This document shows positions 55,166 through 63,711 of a stretch of 64,000 nucleotides of DNA, in pieces. The translations under genes and the position numbers were made by a program. Positions within the stretch are counted from its first letter, which is position 1; each line of letters starts with the position of its first letter. Under the pieces are notes generated by a model that saw nothing but the letters and a program-made list of their open reading frames with translations, did not search any database and had not been told where the DNA came from. The stretch comes from Desertibacillus haloalkaliphilus (GTDB taxonomy: Bacteria > Bacillota > Bacilli > Bacillales > KJ1-10-99): NCBI RefSeq assembly GCF_019039105.1, contig NZ_JAHPIV010000004.1, forward strand, positions 186,001 to 250,000, written 5' to 3'.

Positions 55166-56236
55166 CTATTCCTGAAGCGTTTTTAGAAGCTCAGTACCTC
55201 TCTCAACTTCATTTTCAAAAACTGATTTTGCAGACATTGTTGCATCTTTCCATTCCTCTATCTCCTCTTTCGTTGGATAGTAGATTTCAACACCATCGTT
55301 TTCCAATGTTCTATACGCAGTTTTTGTACGCTCTAATACCATCTCCATCGCATAACCCTCTAGTTCTTGACCTGTTTTTACAAGAACCTCTTGAAGGTCC
55401 TCTGGTAATGATTCAAATTTTTCCTGTGAGATAACAAGAGGTGTTACACTATTAAATAGTGGCACTAGTGAAAATGACTTGACAGGTAACTTCGCATCAT
55501 GAGCATAAATTGGTGTTGTTAATAATCCATCAACAATCCCTTGTTGTAATGCAGTTATCACTTCAGCACCTGCGATTGTAACACTACTAGCCCCCATCGC
55601 ACTAACGGTTTCTGGACCGATTAATCCACCAGGAGAACGTAGCCTTAAACCTGCAGCACTGTTAGGACCTGTAACTAAATTGTTACTATCAGTTGTATAA
55701 ACAGATCCAAACATATCAATAAAGCTCAGGGACAATACTTTTAATCCTCTTTCTTCCATTACCTCCCTAATTTTTCCGCCACCTTCATCACTGTTATTAA
55801 ATTCCATTCGATTTTCTAAAAAAACAGCTGGATCTTGTGGGTCATAATCAAAGATAAACGGTAATTCATAAACATTCCATAATGAGTCAAAACTGGCCAA
55901 TACTGGAGAGGTCGTATGGGTCATATCAATTTGACCCTGTAAAATCGCGGGAACTTCCTGGTCAGGAGGCATTAATTGTCCATTGGAATAGATTTCAAGA
56001 GATAACCGACCATCACTTCGTTCCTGAACTTCTTCATCAAACCACTCCATAAACGTATGCATAAATGATGATGTAGGATATCCATGAGAAAGGGTTAGCA
56101 CATAGCTTTCTTGCTCAGAAGATTCGTTAGATGCTGGGCGCTTTTCGTCTCCATCTTGAGGAGACCCAGCAGGACTACCACATGCAACTAAAACAAGGCA
56201 TAACAATAAGAAGCTTGTAAAATGATTTTTATTCAA
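55166..56236 (-). CDS. TRAP solute-binding lipoprotein DctP (copy 3)
   Basis: The 356-residue binding protein starts at TTG after GGAGGG and has lipobox LVAC. It is a tandem duplicate of copy 2; only 25 bp separate the two. The ligand-binding Arg region is LRLRSPGGLIGPE near 177. The repeated copies suggest a permease that serves several related carboxylates. Confidence 0.9.
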   Translation of the reverse strand: MNKNHFTSFLLLCLVLVACGSPAGSPQDGDEKRPASNESSEQESYVLTLSHGYPTSSFMHTFMEWFDEEVQERSDGRLSLEIYSNGQLMPPDQEVPAILQGQIDMTHTTSPVLASFDSLWNVYELPFIFDYDPQDPAVFLENRMEFNNSDEGGGKIREVMEERGLKVLSLSFIDMFGSVYTTDSNNLVTGPNSAAGLRLRSPGGLIGPETVSAMGASSVTIAGAEVITALQQGIVDGLLTTPIYAHDAKLPVKSFSLVPLFNSVTPLVISQEKFESLPEDLQEVLVKTGQELEGYAMEMVLERTKTAYRTLENDGVEIYYPTKEEIEEWKDATMSAKSVFENEVERGTELLKTLQE

Positions 56237-56302
56237 AAAGTCTTCCCTCCTAAATTAATCGCCTAAATGAGGTAGCCTGTTGCTTGAAAATCAATATTGA
56301 GC

Positions 56303-56342
56303 TTCCAGCAGAACAAAGAAATAAAAATGCTCTGCTGGGCTT
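56303..56342 (-). terminator. hairpin after the amidohydrolase gene
   Basis: CCAGCAGA pairs perfectly with TCTGCTGG around an 18-base loop. It lies just after the amidohydrolase stop codon (31 bp away). The T tail is weak, so it may be an attenuator between the amidohydrolase and the DctP genes. Confidence 0.55.
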
Positions 56343-56372
56343 CTGCTTCTATATTTAGAAGCATTGTTTTCA

Positions 56373-57518
56373 CTAATTGGTTCCGTTTGTATCCATTGGA
56401 TTTGGCAAGCCGAATAAATCAACTGCATTTTTGTAAAAAATTTGATGTTTAAATTCTTTAGGGAACCTAGCAAAAGCTGCATGAGGTGCATCAAATTCCC
56501 AATGTGGGTAATCACTCGTAAAAACAAAATTATTTAAACCAACCATTTTCATAATATCTAATACGTGTTTCTCGTCTTCATGACTTTCTGGCTCAATCAT
56601 TGGCTGCGTACCAAACCACATATGTTCTCTTACAACCTGACTTGGTGGACGTTTCACCCAAGGAACCTCCCTTTTTAAATTCCGCCAATGCGTATCCATC
56701 GTGTACATAACACTTGGTAACCATGCAAATCCACCTTCAACAAATAACATTCGTAGTTTAGTGAATTTTTCGAAAACCCCACCAAAAATAATACTTGAAA
56801 TTTGAGCTTGATATGTTAACCCATTGTTTGTTTGAAATTCTGGATAGTAGTTTCCATAGTTCGGCCCTGGTCTAAACACCCCACCTGGGACAGACACATG
56901 AAATGTACAAACAAGCCCATGACGTACAGCAGCTTTCCATATCGGGTAATAACGATTATCACCCCAACCCCCATAAGGAGAATGAATGGATAGCCCAACT
57001 TGAGCCATCTGCGGGTGACTACCGACACGATCAATCTCACGTGCTGCCATTTCTGGATCTTGAGAGGCAATAACAACAGACCCACGCAAGCTAGAGTCTT
57101 TTGATAACCAGTGATCAATTTGCCAATCATTATAAGCGGATGCTATCGCTGTAGCCATTTCATGCTGAGGAGATGCAGACAGCATAAATGTAGAGTCAGG
57201 AAAAAGAATCGAATTTGCATAATTGTACCGATCTGCTACTTGCTCTCGATAAAAATCGAGTGAAGAACACCCTAGTCCGCCTTCTGGAGGGATGCTGTCC
57301 ATACGGTGGCCCGCATTCGCTACAATGGCCATGGCTGGAATGTTTGGAAATACACCCTTCCATTTACAATCAGCTAAAAAATCTCTCCAATATTCACTTA
57401 GATATGGGTTAAGATCCTCATAACTTTTTGGGTTCGGATGAACATCACAGTCTATAACAGGAATTTTTTTTGATCGATTTACAACTTTTTGATCTTTTTT
57501 ATTTACTAAGGTACTCAT
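56373..57518 (-). CDS. amidohydrolase-related protein, ACMSD/gamma-resorcylate decarboxylase family
   Basis: The 381-residue TIM-barrel protein is of the amidohydrolase 2 family. Metal or catalytic residues are the acidic/His N-terminal VIDCDVHPNP near 26, the His in CTFHVSVPGG near 215, and the Asp in FTSDYPHWEFD near 318. Family members decarboxylate or hydrolyse aromatic or enol-type carboxylates. The long insertion around residues 70-140 is typical of proteins in steroid- and aromatic-type clusters. It lies upstream of the DctP genes, so it may act early on the imported substrate. Confidence 0.85.
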   Translation of the reverse strand: MSTLVNKKDQKVVNRSKKIPVIDCDVHPNPKSYEDLNPYLSEYWRDFLADCKWKGVFPNIPAMAIVANAGHRMDSIPPEGGLGCSSLDFYREQVADRYNYANSILFPDSTFMLSASPQHEMATAIASAYNDWQIDHWLSKDSSLRGSVVIASQDPEMAAREIDRVGSHPQMAQVGLSIHSPYGGWGDNRYYPIWKAAVRHGLVCTFHVSVPGGVFRPGPNYGNYYPEFQTNNGLTYQAQISSIIFGGVFEKFTKLRMLFVEGGFAWLPSVMYTMDTHWRNLKREVPWVKRPPSQVVREHMWFGTQPMIEPESHEDEKHVLDIMKMVGLNNFVFTSDYPHWEFDAPHAAFARFPKEFKHQIFYKNAVDLFGLPNPMDTNGTN

Positions 57519-57647
57519 TATTCGTCTCCTTTCAATTTAGAGAAACTAAAATACAATTGTATATGCTTCCAAACCAATCAACTGAATGTTAAATTCACTT
57601 AAACTAATGAACACTCTTTTTATACCAAACTACTGATTGGTTGATTT

Positions 57648-58004
57648 TTACGCATACAAGACGACCTCATCGTTCTCAACTTTCACATCATACGTTTTGA
57701 TCTTTGTATTCTCAGGGTCGTGCATCGAGCAACCATTTTCCACATCAAAACTCCAATGATGCCATGGACAATAAAGAAAACTACCAGGCTTTTCATAACA
57801 AACGTCCTTTACATCGTTTGCACGAGCTGCGCCTCTTAAAACACCTTTTCCTAATTCAGCACCTTGGTGAGGACAGAAGTTCCGCACTGCGTAAAATTGT
57901 TCATTTTCTTTTCGAACGACAACAACAGATAATCGTCTCACTTGAAATACTTTCGATTCACCCAATGGAATTTCGCTTTTTTTACATAATACATTCCTTT
58001 CCAA
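57648..58004 (-). CDS. Rieske [2Fe-2S] ferredoxin
   Basis: The 118-residue protein is a single Rieske domain. Cluster ligands are Cys44-x-His46 (FCPHQGAELG) and Cys79-x2-His82 (YCPWHHWSFD). The segment between them is longer than in a minimal ferredoxin, as in oxygenase N-terminal domains. It starts at TTG with AAAGGAGG upstream. No oxygenase alpha subunit or reductase lies in the window, so its electron partner is unknown. Confidence 0.92.
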   Translation of the reverse strand: MERNVLCKKSEIPLGESKVFQVRRLSVVVVRKENEQFYAVRNFCPHQGAELGKGVLRGAARANDVKDVCYEKPGSFLYCPWHHWSFDVENGCSMHDPENTKIKTYDVKVENDEVVLYA

Positions 58005-58512
58005 ATTCCGAACCTCCTTTATTTAATATAGTGTGTTAACCATTCTCTCAACCGATTGTACAGCTTCGCACCTGCCCTAATTTATTGAAAATTCAGAATT
58101 TTAATGTCACACCTCCTTCGCAAAGTATAATTTTCATTCTTTAAACCAAACTTGAACAAATTACGTGATTGCTCTAAAATTCCCTGACTTCTCTCATCAG
58201 CGAATTAAACTTTTAATTAAAAGATATACAATTGAATTCTTCAAAAATTCGCCTCTACCAAATATTTGTTTTTTTAGTCTCACTACAAACATTACTCTAA
58301 AATTGATCCTCTACCCTCTAAACCTCAAGGGCGTCTCTAACCGACCATAGTTAACTATGTACAATACCCTTAAACTCTTAATTATATTAAAAGACTTACA
58401 ATGAGTAAGGGCCATTGTACATCGCACTGTAAAACCTTACCTTTATAACAATGATGACAACCAATAAATGTTGACATCATTGACTACCAACATTCTACGT
58501 CTATCAAGTGAT
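58005..58512. other. long intergenic region with inverted repeat
   Basis: These 508 bp separate the Rieske and TetR genes. An imperfect inverted repeat at 58357-58422 (ATGTACAAT with ATTGTACAT, plus inner CCTTA/TAAGG) may be a terminator or operator. The likely promoter for the leftward Rieske-amidohydrolase-DctP genes is here. No convincing gene is present. Confidence 0.4.
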
Positions 58513-59157
58513 TTACTTCTCGTCGTTTTCAGGTGAACACAATAGAGCCTTATCCCATACACCTTGAAGAACAAAACCATTAAATTGACATGCGATATCC
58601 TCTAATGAATATTCATTATTCGGTGCATACCAACGCTGCATATAATTATAGACACCAAAAACAGCAAACGTCATAAGTTTAGGGTCAAGATCACTACGAA
58701 ATTCTCCTTTTTCGATCCCTTCATTAATAATCGTACGGAATAAACGATCATATTCATCACCTAATGTTGCGATTTCCCCACCAAATTCAGACTTAAACCA
58801 CTCAATAGATACCCAAACAAATAATTCACTTTGATAGCGCTCAAAACCATTTATATGATTTTTTAACGCCTGCTCTAATTTGGTTGATGGGCTATTTGAT
58901 GAATGAACAATCTGCTTTAAATTTTCCGTCATTTCACTTAATGGTCGCTCAACTACTGCATATAGTAAGTCATCTTTTTTGTCAATATAATAGTAAAGGC
59001 TTCCTTTTAACATACCTACTTTGTTAGCGATATCTTCTAAAGTAGCTTCTTTATATCCTTTCTCTCGAAAAACTTCTGCCGCAGCATTCACAATCTTGGT
59101 ATATTTCACACTCGATTTTTTTGTTGCCTTCTTTCGGTTAGATGTCTGTTTTTTCAA
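58513..59157 (-). CDS. TetR/AcrR family transcriptional regulator
   Basis: The 214-residue regulator has a helix-turn-helix at about residues 38-58 (ATLEDIANKVGMLKGSLYYY) and a C-terminal ligand domain, with FVWVSIEWFKSEFGG and YNYMQRWYAPN. It is of the type that controls lipid or steroid-like catabolism in actinobacteria and Bacillus. The start is TTG with GGGGGAG upstream. It sits between the two halves of the island and probably represses it until an acyl-CoA appears. Confidence 0.9.
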   Translation of the reverse strand: MKKQTSNRKKATKKSSVKYTKIVNAAAEVFREKGYKEATLEDIANKVGMLKGSLYYYIDKKDDLLYAVVERPLSEMTENLKQIVHSSNSPSTKLEQALKNHINGFERYQSELFVWVSIEWFKSEFGGEIATLGDEYDRLFRTIINEGIEKGEFRSDLDPKLMTFAVFGVYNYMQRWYAPNNEYSLEDIACQFNGFVLQGVWDKALLCSPENDEK

Positions 59158-59640
59158 TGAAAGCTCCCCCTAAAATGATAAGAAAAAATCAATAGGCATC
59201 ATATGATGTGATTAACTAAAATACTGTAACCGCATTCATTTTGCTCATCACTATTAATTCAATTCTAAATATGAGCCTCACTTCATTTTAACATTATATC
59301 TTTTCACTAGACAAGATTGTTTGTCGAGGATATAAAAGAGCTTTAGTTTTTTTCATTATAAAGTTAAATTGCCAACTAGTGCCCTATTCATCTACTTCAG
59401 TCGGAACGAATCAACTAAAAAGAATGTATAGTATCAATTTTGGATCAGATCAGGTATTCTACCCATGTGCAGTAGAACTATTTTAGATTAATATTTTACG
59501 AAATAGTTAAAGTCTTATATCTTATCTATCTCTCTTTAATTACTTCATGTTGCTAAGTCCTGTTCTCTTGATACCCTTTGCTAGAATTACTCTTTTATAA
59601 CATTTTACCGCCTTAAAATGGTTTATTTTTTCTCTATTTA
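59158..59640. other. intergenic region upstream of the TetR gene
   Basis: The 483 bp are AT rich and should contain the tetR promoter. The palindrome CATCATATGATG at 59197-59208 lies about 40 bp upstream of the start codon and is a candidate TetR operator. No gene is supported. Confidence 0.4.
59197..59208. promoter_or_regulatory. candidate TetR operator palindrome
   Basis: CATCATATGATG is a perfect 12-bp palindrome 40 bp upstream of the TetR start codon. TetR proteins often bind such dyads in their own promoter. No second copy was noticed near the other genes of the island. Confidence 0.4.
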
Positions 59641-60078
59641 TTAACTAAAACGAACAACGGCCGTGCCAGGTGCAATAATCTCATCAGCTTCATTTTTTAT
59701 ATAGATTTCGATTTCTACTTCCCTTTTTGCGTAATCACAAGAAAGTACTTTTCCACCAGACCGAAGTGTTTCACCGATGAAAGCAGCCTTTCGGTTAGAA
59801 TACTCAATCGTCATTAAATCTCCATCCTCTTCCAACCACTCAGTCACACACTGGTTGAGCCAATCTCCCAATAATGGACCAGCAATGACCAGACCTGGAT
59901 AACCTTCTACTTCGGTCGTATAAGGATAGTCAAAGTGAATTCGGTGTGCGTTCCACAACGCCGAGTTATACAAAAATAATTGTACATTGTCAGGTTGGTA
60001 TTGACGCTCTGGCAATAAGTCTCCAGGAGTAATACCATGTATTCGAGATGATCGATCTTGCTTTTTCTTTATGACCAT
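59641..60078 (-). CDS. MaoC/hot-dog dehydratase-like protein (C-terminal-type half)
   Basis: The 145-residue protein has a single hot-dog fold. The motif ALWNAHRIHFDYPYTTEVEG near 45 carries the hydratase-2-type residues (Asp-x4-His-like: NAHRIHFD), and PGLVIAGPLLGDWL follows. It resembles FAS1-like and mesaconyl-CoA hydratase-type dehydratases. It lies next to the second hot-dog gene at 60196, and the pair probably makes a two-subunit enoyl-CoA hydratase. The start is the ATG at 60078 or a TTG at 60087. Confidence 0.78.
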   Translation of the reverse strand: MVIKKKQDRSSRIHGITPGDLLPERQYQPDNVQLFLYNSALWNAHRIHFDYPYTTEVEGYPGLVIAGPLLGDWLNQCVTEWLEEDGDLMTIEYSNRKAAFIGETLRSGGKVLSCDYAKREVEIEIYIKNEADEIIAPGTAVVRFS

Positions 60079-60195
60079 AAACAACACACTCCTACATACT
60101 AAATACTCTTAAATTTTATAATTAAATAGTGACTGTACCTTTGATCATCCACAATTTTTATTTAATATCCTCGTTCATGTTTTGACTCTATTCCA

Positions 60196-60651
60196 TCAGC
60201 GAAGGATCCTCGTTGTTTTTTCAGTAATGACCTTCTCTCCTTGTTCATTTACGACTTCCATTACTACTTCATAAAAAATAAGAGGGCCACTAGAACCAAC
60301 TTTTTCATATATATCTGTTAGTGTACGGGTCGCTGTTAACCAATCACCAGGATAAATAGGCTTGTGGTAGTCAATCTTTAATCCACCAGCCATTGCTTTT
60401 TTTAAAGGAAATTCAGGTAATAGTATATCCTTCGATACGCCATCTGGCATTAATTGTTCTAACTCAACGACATCCCAAAACAAAGAAACGTGAAACATTG
60501 GAGGTGCTTCATCACCTCGAATATATTTCTTCTGGCGTTGTCCTGTAGCAATGGAGTACTTTTGTATATCTCGACGAGTAACTATTTCTTTTTTTGGTGG
60601 GGCTGAATGCCCAATATAACTTAGTATTTCTTCAGTTAATAGTTTACTCAT
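60196..60651 (-). CDS. hot-dog FAS1-like dehydratase domain protein (N-terminal-type half)
   Basis: The 151-residue protein is the partner half of a MaoC-like hydratase. It begins with LLTEEILSYIGHSAPP and contains VTRRDIQKYSIATG, typical of the FAS1-like dehydratase domain, followed by KAMAGGLKIDYHKPIYPGDW. The catalytic residues are in the other subunit in such pairs. Its start codon overlaps the stop of the ligase gene (ATGA), so it is translationally coupled to that gene. Two-subunit hydratases of this kind occur in steroid side-chain breakdown. Confidence 0.82.
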   Translation of the reverse strand: MSKLLTEEILSYIGHSAPPKKEIVTRRDIQKYSIATGQRQKKYIRGDEAPPMFHVSLFWDVVELEQLMPDGVSKDILLPEFPLKKAMAGGLKIDYHKPIYPGDWLTATRTLTDIYEKVGSSGPLIFYEVVMEVVNEQGEKVITEKTTRILR

Positions 60652-62204
60652 ACATTATTCCCCCTTAACTTAACGTATCGCTCCCTTAGCTTACGCTTAA
60701 GAATTTTACCAGTTGGAGCTTTTGGGACCCTTTCTACAAAATCAACTGACTTGGGCTTTTGATAGGATGCTAGGTGTTCTTTAGCTGTATTAATAATTTC
60801 CTGCTCTGTAGCTGTCCGACCAGGCTTAAGCACTACAACAGCTTTTACGACTTCACCCCATTCATCATCTGGCACACCAAAAACTGCAACCTCAAGTACT
60901 GAATCATGGTGATATATCGCATTCTCAACCTGAATACTATAAATATTTTCGCCTCCGGATATGATCATATCTTTTGCACGGTCAACAATGAAAATATACC
61001 CATCCTGATCCCAAGTTGCGATATCTCCTGTCCACATCCATCCGTCTCGAATCGTTTCGGCTGTAAGATCAGGACGGTTCCAATAACCAATCATATTCGC
61101 TTCAGATTTAACAATAATTTCTCCAGGAGTCTCGCCATCACGTGGAACAGGGATGCCTTGTTTATCAACGACTTGAATTGAGGTAATATGTCCCTCACGC
61201 CCACAGGAAGCTAAACGCTCAGGATGAATGCCATTAACCGCATTTAAGTGGTCTTCTTGCGTGAGAAAGGTCATACCCATTCCTTCAGTCTGACCGTATC
61301 CTTGGATGAGTGTACTTGGAAAGGACTCTAGAGCTTTCTTAACGACAGCCATCGACATCGGTCCTCCTCCATATTGAATATTTCGCAAACTACTTAAATC
61401 GTAGCTATCAAAGTTCTCAACAGCTAACATTCGATTAATCATCGTTGTAATACCAAGAAAGGCGGTTACACGTTCCTGTTGAATGACTTCAAGTGCCTGT
61501 TTTGCATCAAAGTTTACGAGGACAACGGGACAACCGTGAGCGATATAATTTATTGTCAACCCTATCGGGATATGAAACATCTGTCCGGTTAACATATAAA
61601 CATCAGAAGGTACAATTCGTTCTGCAACTGTTTGATTCAACATCCCCATAAAAATAGACTTATGAGTGTGTAATGCCCCTTTCGACTCTCCCGAAGTCCC
61701 CCCAGTATAAAGAATAACCATAGGGTCATTATCTCCAACACTATTCGATTGAAGAGGTTCATATGTTGAAGCTTTTGCGATCAAGACTTCATATGACCCG
61801 TCACTATCTACGCCGTATTCAAGCCAATGATCCACCTCAGTCTTTTGTTGCAGCTCCAAACTATCCTTATAAAATTCTTCAGAAGTAATAAACACTGAAG
61901 GCTTTCCATCATTTATAATTCGGACAAGCTCTAGGATTCCACACCGCCAATTTAGTGGTTGAATAATTAATCCCGAGCGTGCACAAGCAAAATAAATTTC
62001 AAGATATTCAATAGAGTTCTTTGATAAAACAGCCACGCGATCCCCTTTTTCAAGACCAAGGTCTTCTATCAAACCATTTGCCAACCTACGTATACGATCA
62101 TCAAGAGTGCCAAAACTGATACGGCGTTCATTTGGAATATCAATAATTGCCATTCGCTGTGGATCTAGCTTTGCATACTTTTCAGATATTCTACCAATGT
62201 TCAA
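60648..62204 (-). CDS. acyl-CoA ligase, ANL family (copy 3, divergent)
   Basis: The 518-residue AMP-forming ligase is distinct from copies 1 and 2. It has the P-loop LYTGGTSGESKGAL near 168, QGYGQTEGMGM near 300, WTGDIATWDQDGY and DRAKDMIISGGENI, and the catalytic Lys in TGKILKRKLRE. It resembles long-chain or aromatic-acid CoA ligases. It starts at TTG with GGGGGAG upstream and overlaps the hot-dog gene that follows. It probably activates a second acid of the pathway. Confidence 0.9.
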   Translation of the reverse strand: MNIGRISEKYAKLDPQRMAIIDIPNERRISFGTLDDRIRRLANGLIEDLGLEKGDRVAVLSKNSIEYLEIYFACARSGLIIQPLNWRCGILELVRIINDGKPSVFITSEEFYKDSLELQQKTEVDHWLEYGVDSDGSYEVLIAKASTYEPLQSNSVGDNDPMVILYTGGTSGESKGALHTHKSIFMGMLNQTVAERIVPSDVYMLTGQMFHIPIGLTINYIAHGCPVVLVNFDAKQALEVIQQERVTAFLGITTMINRMLAVENFDSYDLSSLRNIQYGGGPMSMAVVKKALESFPSTLIQGYGQTEGMGMTFLTQEDHLNAVNGIHPERLASCGREGHITSIQVVDKQGIPVPRDGETPGEIIVKSEANMIGYWNRPDLTAETIRDGWMWTGDIATWDQDGYIFIVDRAKDMIISGGENIYSIQVENAIYHHDSVLEVAVFGVPDDEWGEVVKAVVVLKPGRTATEQEIINTAKEHLASYQKPKSVDFVERVPKAPTGKILKRKLRERYVKLRGNNV

Positions 62205-62271
62205 AGAAGCTCTCCCCCTTGTAAAGCTGATTATCCAATAATATAAAACAAATAATTGTTTGAATAGATGG

Positions 62272-63453
62272 TTAATAAGCCGCTTCTAACAAACTAGTAA
62301 TCTCCTCTCGCAAGTCCTCAGTTTGTAACACAAATGAATTCTCTTCCCCTTGGATATCTTTTAAAACGTTCGTGACTAGTGGCAGAAGCTGCTCTCTGGA
62401 CACGTTAAAATCTCGTAAGCGATGTGGGATCTCTAGCTTTTCAATCAGATCTTTGATAAGTCCTGGTGCTATGGTTGCTTTATCCTTAACACTCATCTTT
62501 ATATCTACTTTTCCTAATACCTCAGGGATTTGCGCCTGCTCGTTGTATGTCCGTGACAAAAGAAACTTCATCACATGTGGTAACATAATCGCTGACGTCA
62601 TCCCATGTGGGATATTAAACCGTGCTCCTAATTGATGACCGATACTATGTGACAGCCCTAACTTGATATTCACGACTGAAAATAGAGAAAGCCATGCTCC
62701 AATTTGACATTCTAGTCGGGCCCTTAAATTCTCAGGCTCTGCTTTACTTTGCGGCAAATAATAATACAGCTTTTTTAATGCTTGTAACGCTAGACCTGTG
62801 TTAATCGGATTAGGCGTCGGTGAATAGAGGGTCTCTACCGCATGATCTACAGCACGAATACCTGTAGATATCCACAACCATTCTGGAGTTTCAACCGTAA
62901 ACGCAGGATCTAGAAAGACAACTTTTGGGGTCATATTTAAATGAGAGAATTTATATTTTAAATGATCCTCACCATTCGTCACGCCAGCAATACTTGTAAA
63001 CTCAGATGCAGACAATGTTGTCGGGATTGATATATGGGGTATATAATTCTTCATCGCTATCGATTTTGCACCTACATTATCTGAATACAAGTAAAGGCTC
63101 TCTTCTGTTTTCACATCATCAGCCAAGACAAATGAAAGTATTTTCGCTGCATCTATCGGACTTCCTCCACCACAACTAATAATTAAGTTGGGACTAAATT
63201 CTCGAATAGCATGAATATCTCTCATCAAGATATTTCCGGGAACATGTTGTTTAGAACACGTCTCAAATAACGCGATCCCACTAGATTGAAGGGACTCTTT
63301 CATGTTCTGATATGCTTTAGTACTTAAGATACTATTTGTTGTAACAAGTAAGATCCTTTCACCATGTAATCGCTGCACTTCTTGAAGCAATTGCTCGTTG
63401 ACGATATTAACTCCATATGTGATCCGATCCACAGGAAGATATTGATAAATCAT
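62272..63453 (-). CDS. iron-containing alcohol dehydrogenase, maleylacetate reductase-like
   Basis: The 393-residue group III alcohol dehydrogenase has the NAD(P) motif SCGGGSPIDAAKIL near 95 and PTTLSASEFTSIAGV near 145. The metal ligands are the Asp/His in GIRAVDHAVE near 195 and the histidines of GLSHSIGHQLG and IPHGMTSAIM near 265-285. It resembles maleylacetate reductases and other reductases of small acids. It is the first gene of the leftward ligase-hot-dog unit. The substrate is unknown. Confidence 0.88.
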   Translation of the reverse strand: MIYQYLPVDRITYGVNIVNEQLLQEVQRLHGERILLVTTNSILSTKAYQNMKESLQSSGIALFETCSKQHVPGNILMRDIHAIREFSPNLIISCGGGSPIDAAKILSFVLADDVKTEESLYLYSDNVGAKSIAMKNYIPHISIPTTLSASEFTSIAGVTNGEDHLKYKFSHLNMTPKVVFLDPAFTVETPEWLWISTGIRAVDHAVETLYSPTPNPINTGLALQALKKLYYYLPQSKAEPENLRARLECQIGAWLSLFSVVNIKLGLSHSIGHQLGARFNIPHGMTSAIMLPHVMKFLLSRTYNEQAQIPEVLGKVDIKMSVKDKATIAPGLIKDLIEKLEIPHRLRDFNVSREQLLPLVTNVLKDIQGEENSFVLQTEDLREEITSLLEAAY

Positions 63454-63570
63454 AAAAAACCCTCTTTCATAATGAAGTAAATTGAAGGAAATCTCCTTCT
63501 TTTTTCAAAGTGAACAGAAAATAAAATCGTTATCCACTCACAACAATGGCTTTTTATCCCTTTTTGTTAT

Positions 63571-63603
63571 GAAAAAATCCCCTCATTTCATTTTGAGGAG
63601 ATT
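63571..63603 (-). terminator. rho-independent terminator
   Basis: AATCCCCTCA pairs with TGAGGAGATT (one wobble), and the minus strand continues TTTTTTC. It lies about 110 bp downstream of the reductase gene at the right edge and separates it from the catabolic island. Confidence 0.85.
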
Positions 63604-63711
63604 CTCACACAAATTGGTGAAGGGGCTTAAGAAAAGAACAACCTTTCGACCAAAACATTGCATGACCTCTTATCTTTAAAAGCTCTCTTTAGTCCGTCAT
63701 TAACACCGTAA

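Noticed and set aside
58165-58350. 61-residue plus-strand open frame in the gap before the TetR gene
   Set aside because: It is AT-rich noncoding-like sequence with no ribosome binding site.
63482-63679. 65-residue plus-strand open frame before the right-edge gene
   Set aside because: It overlaps the terminator hairpin and has low-complexity composition; no motif or ribosome binding site supports it.
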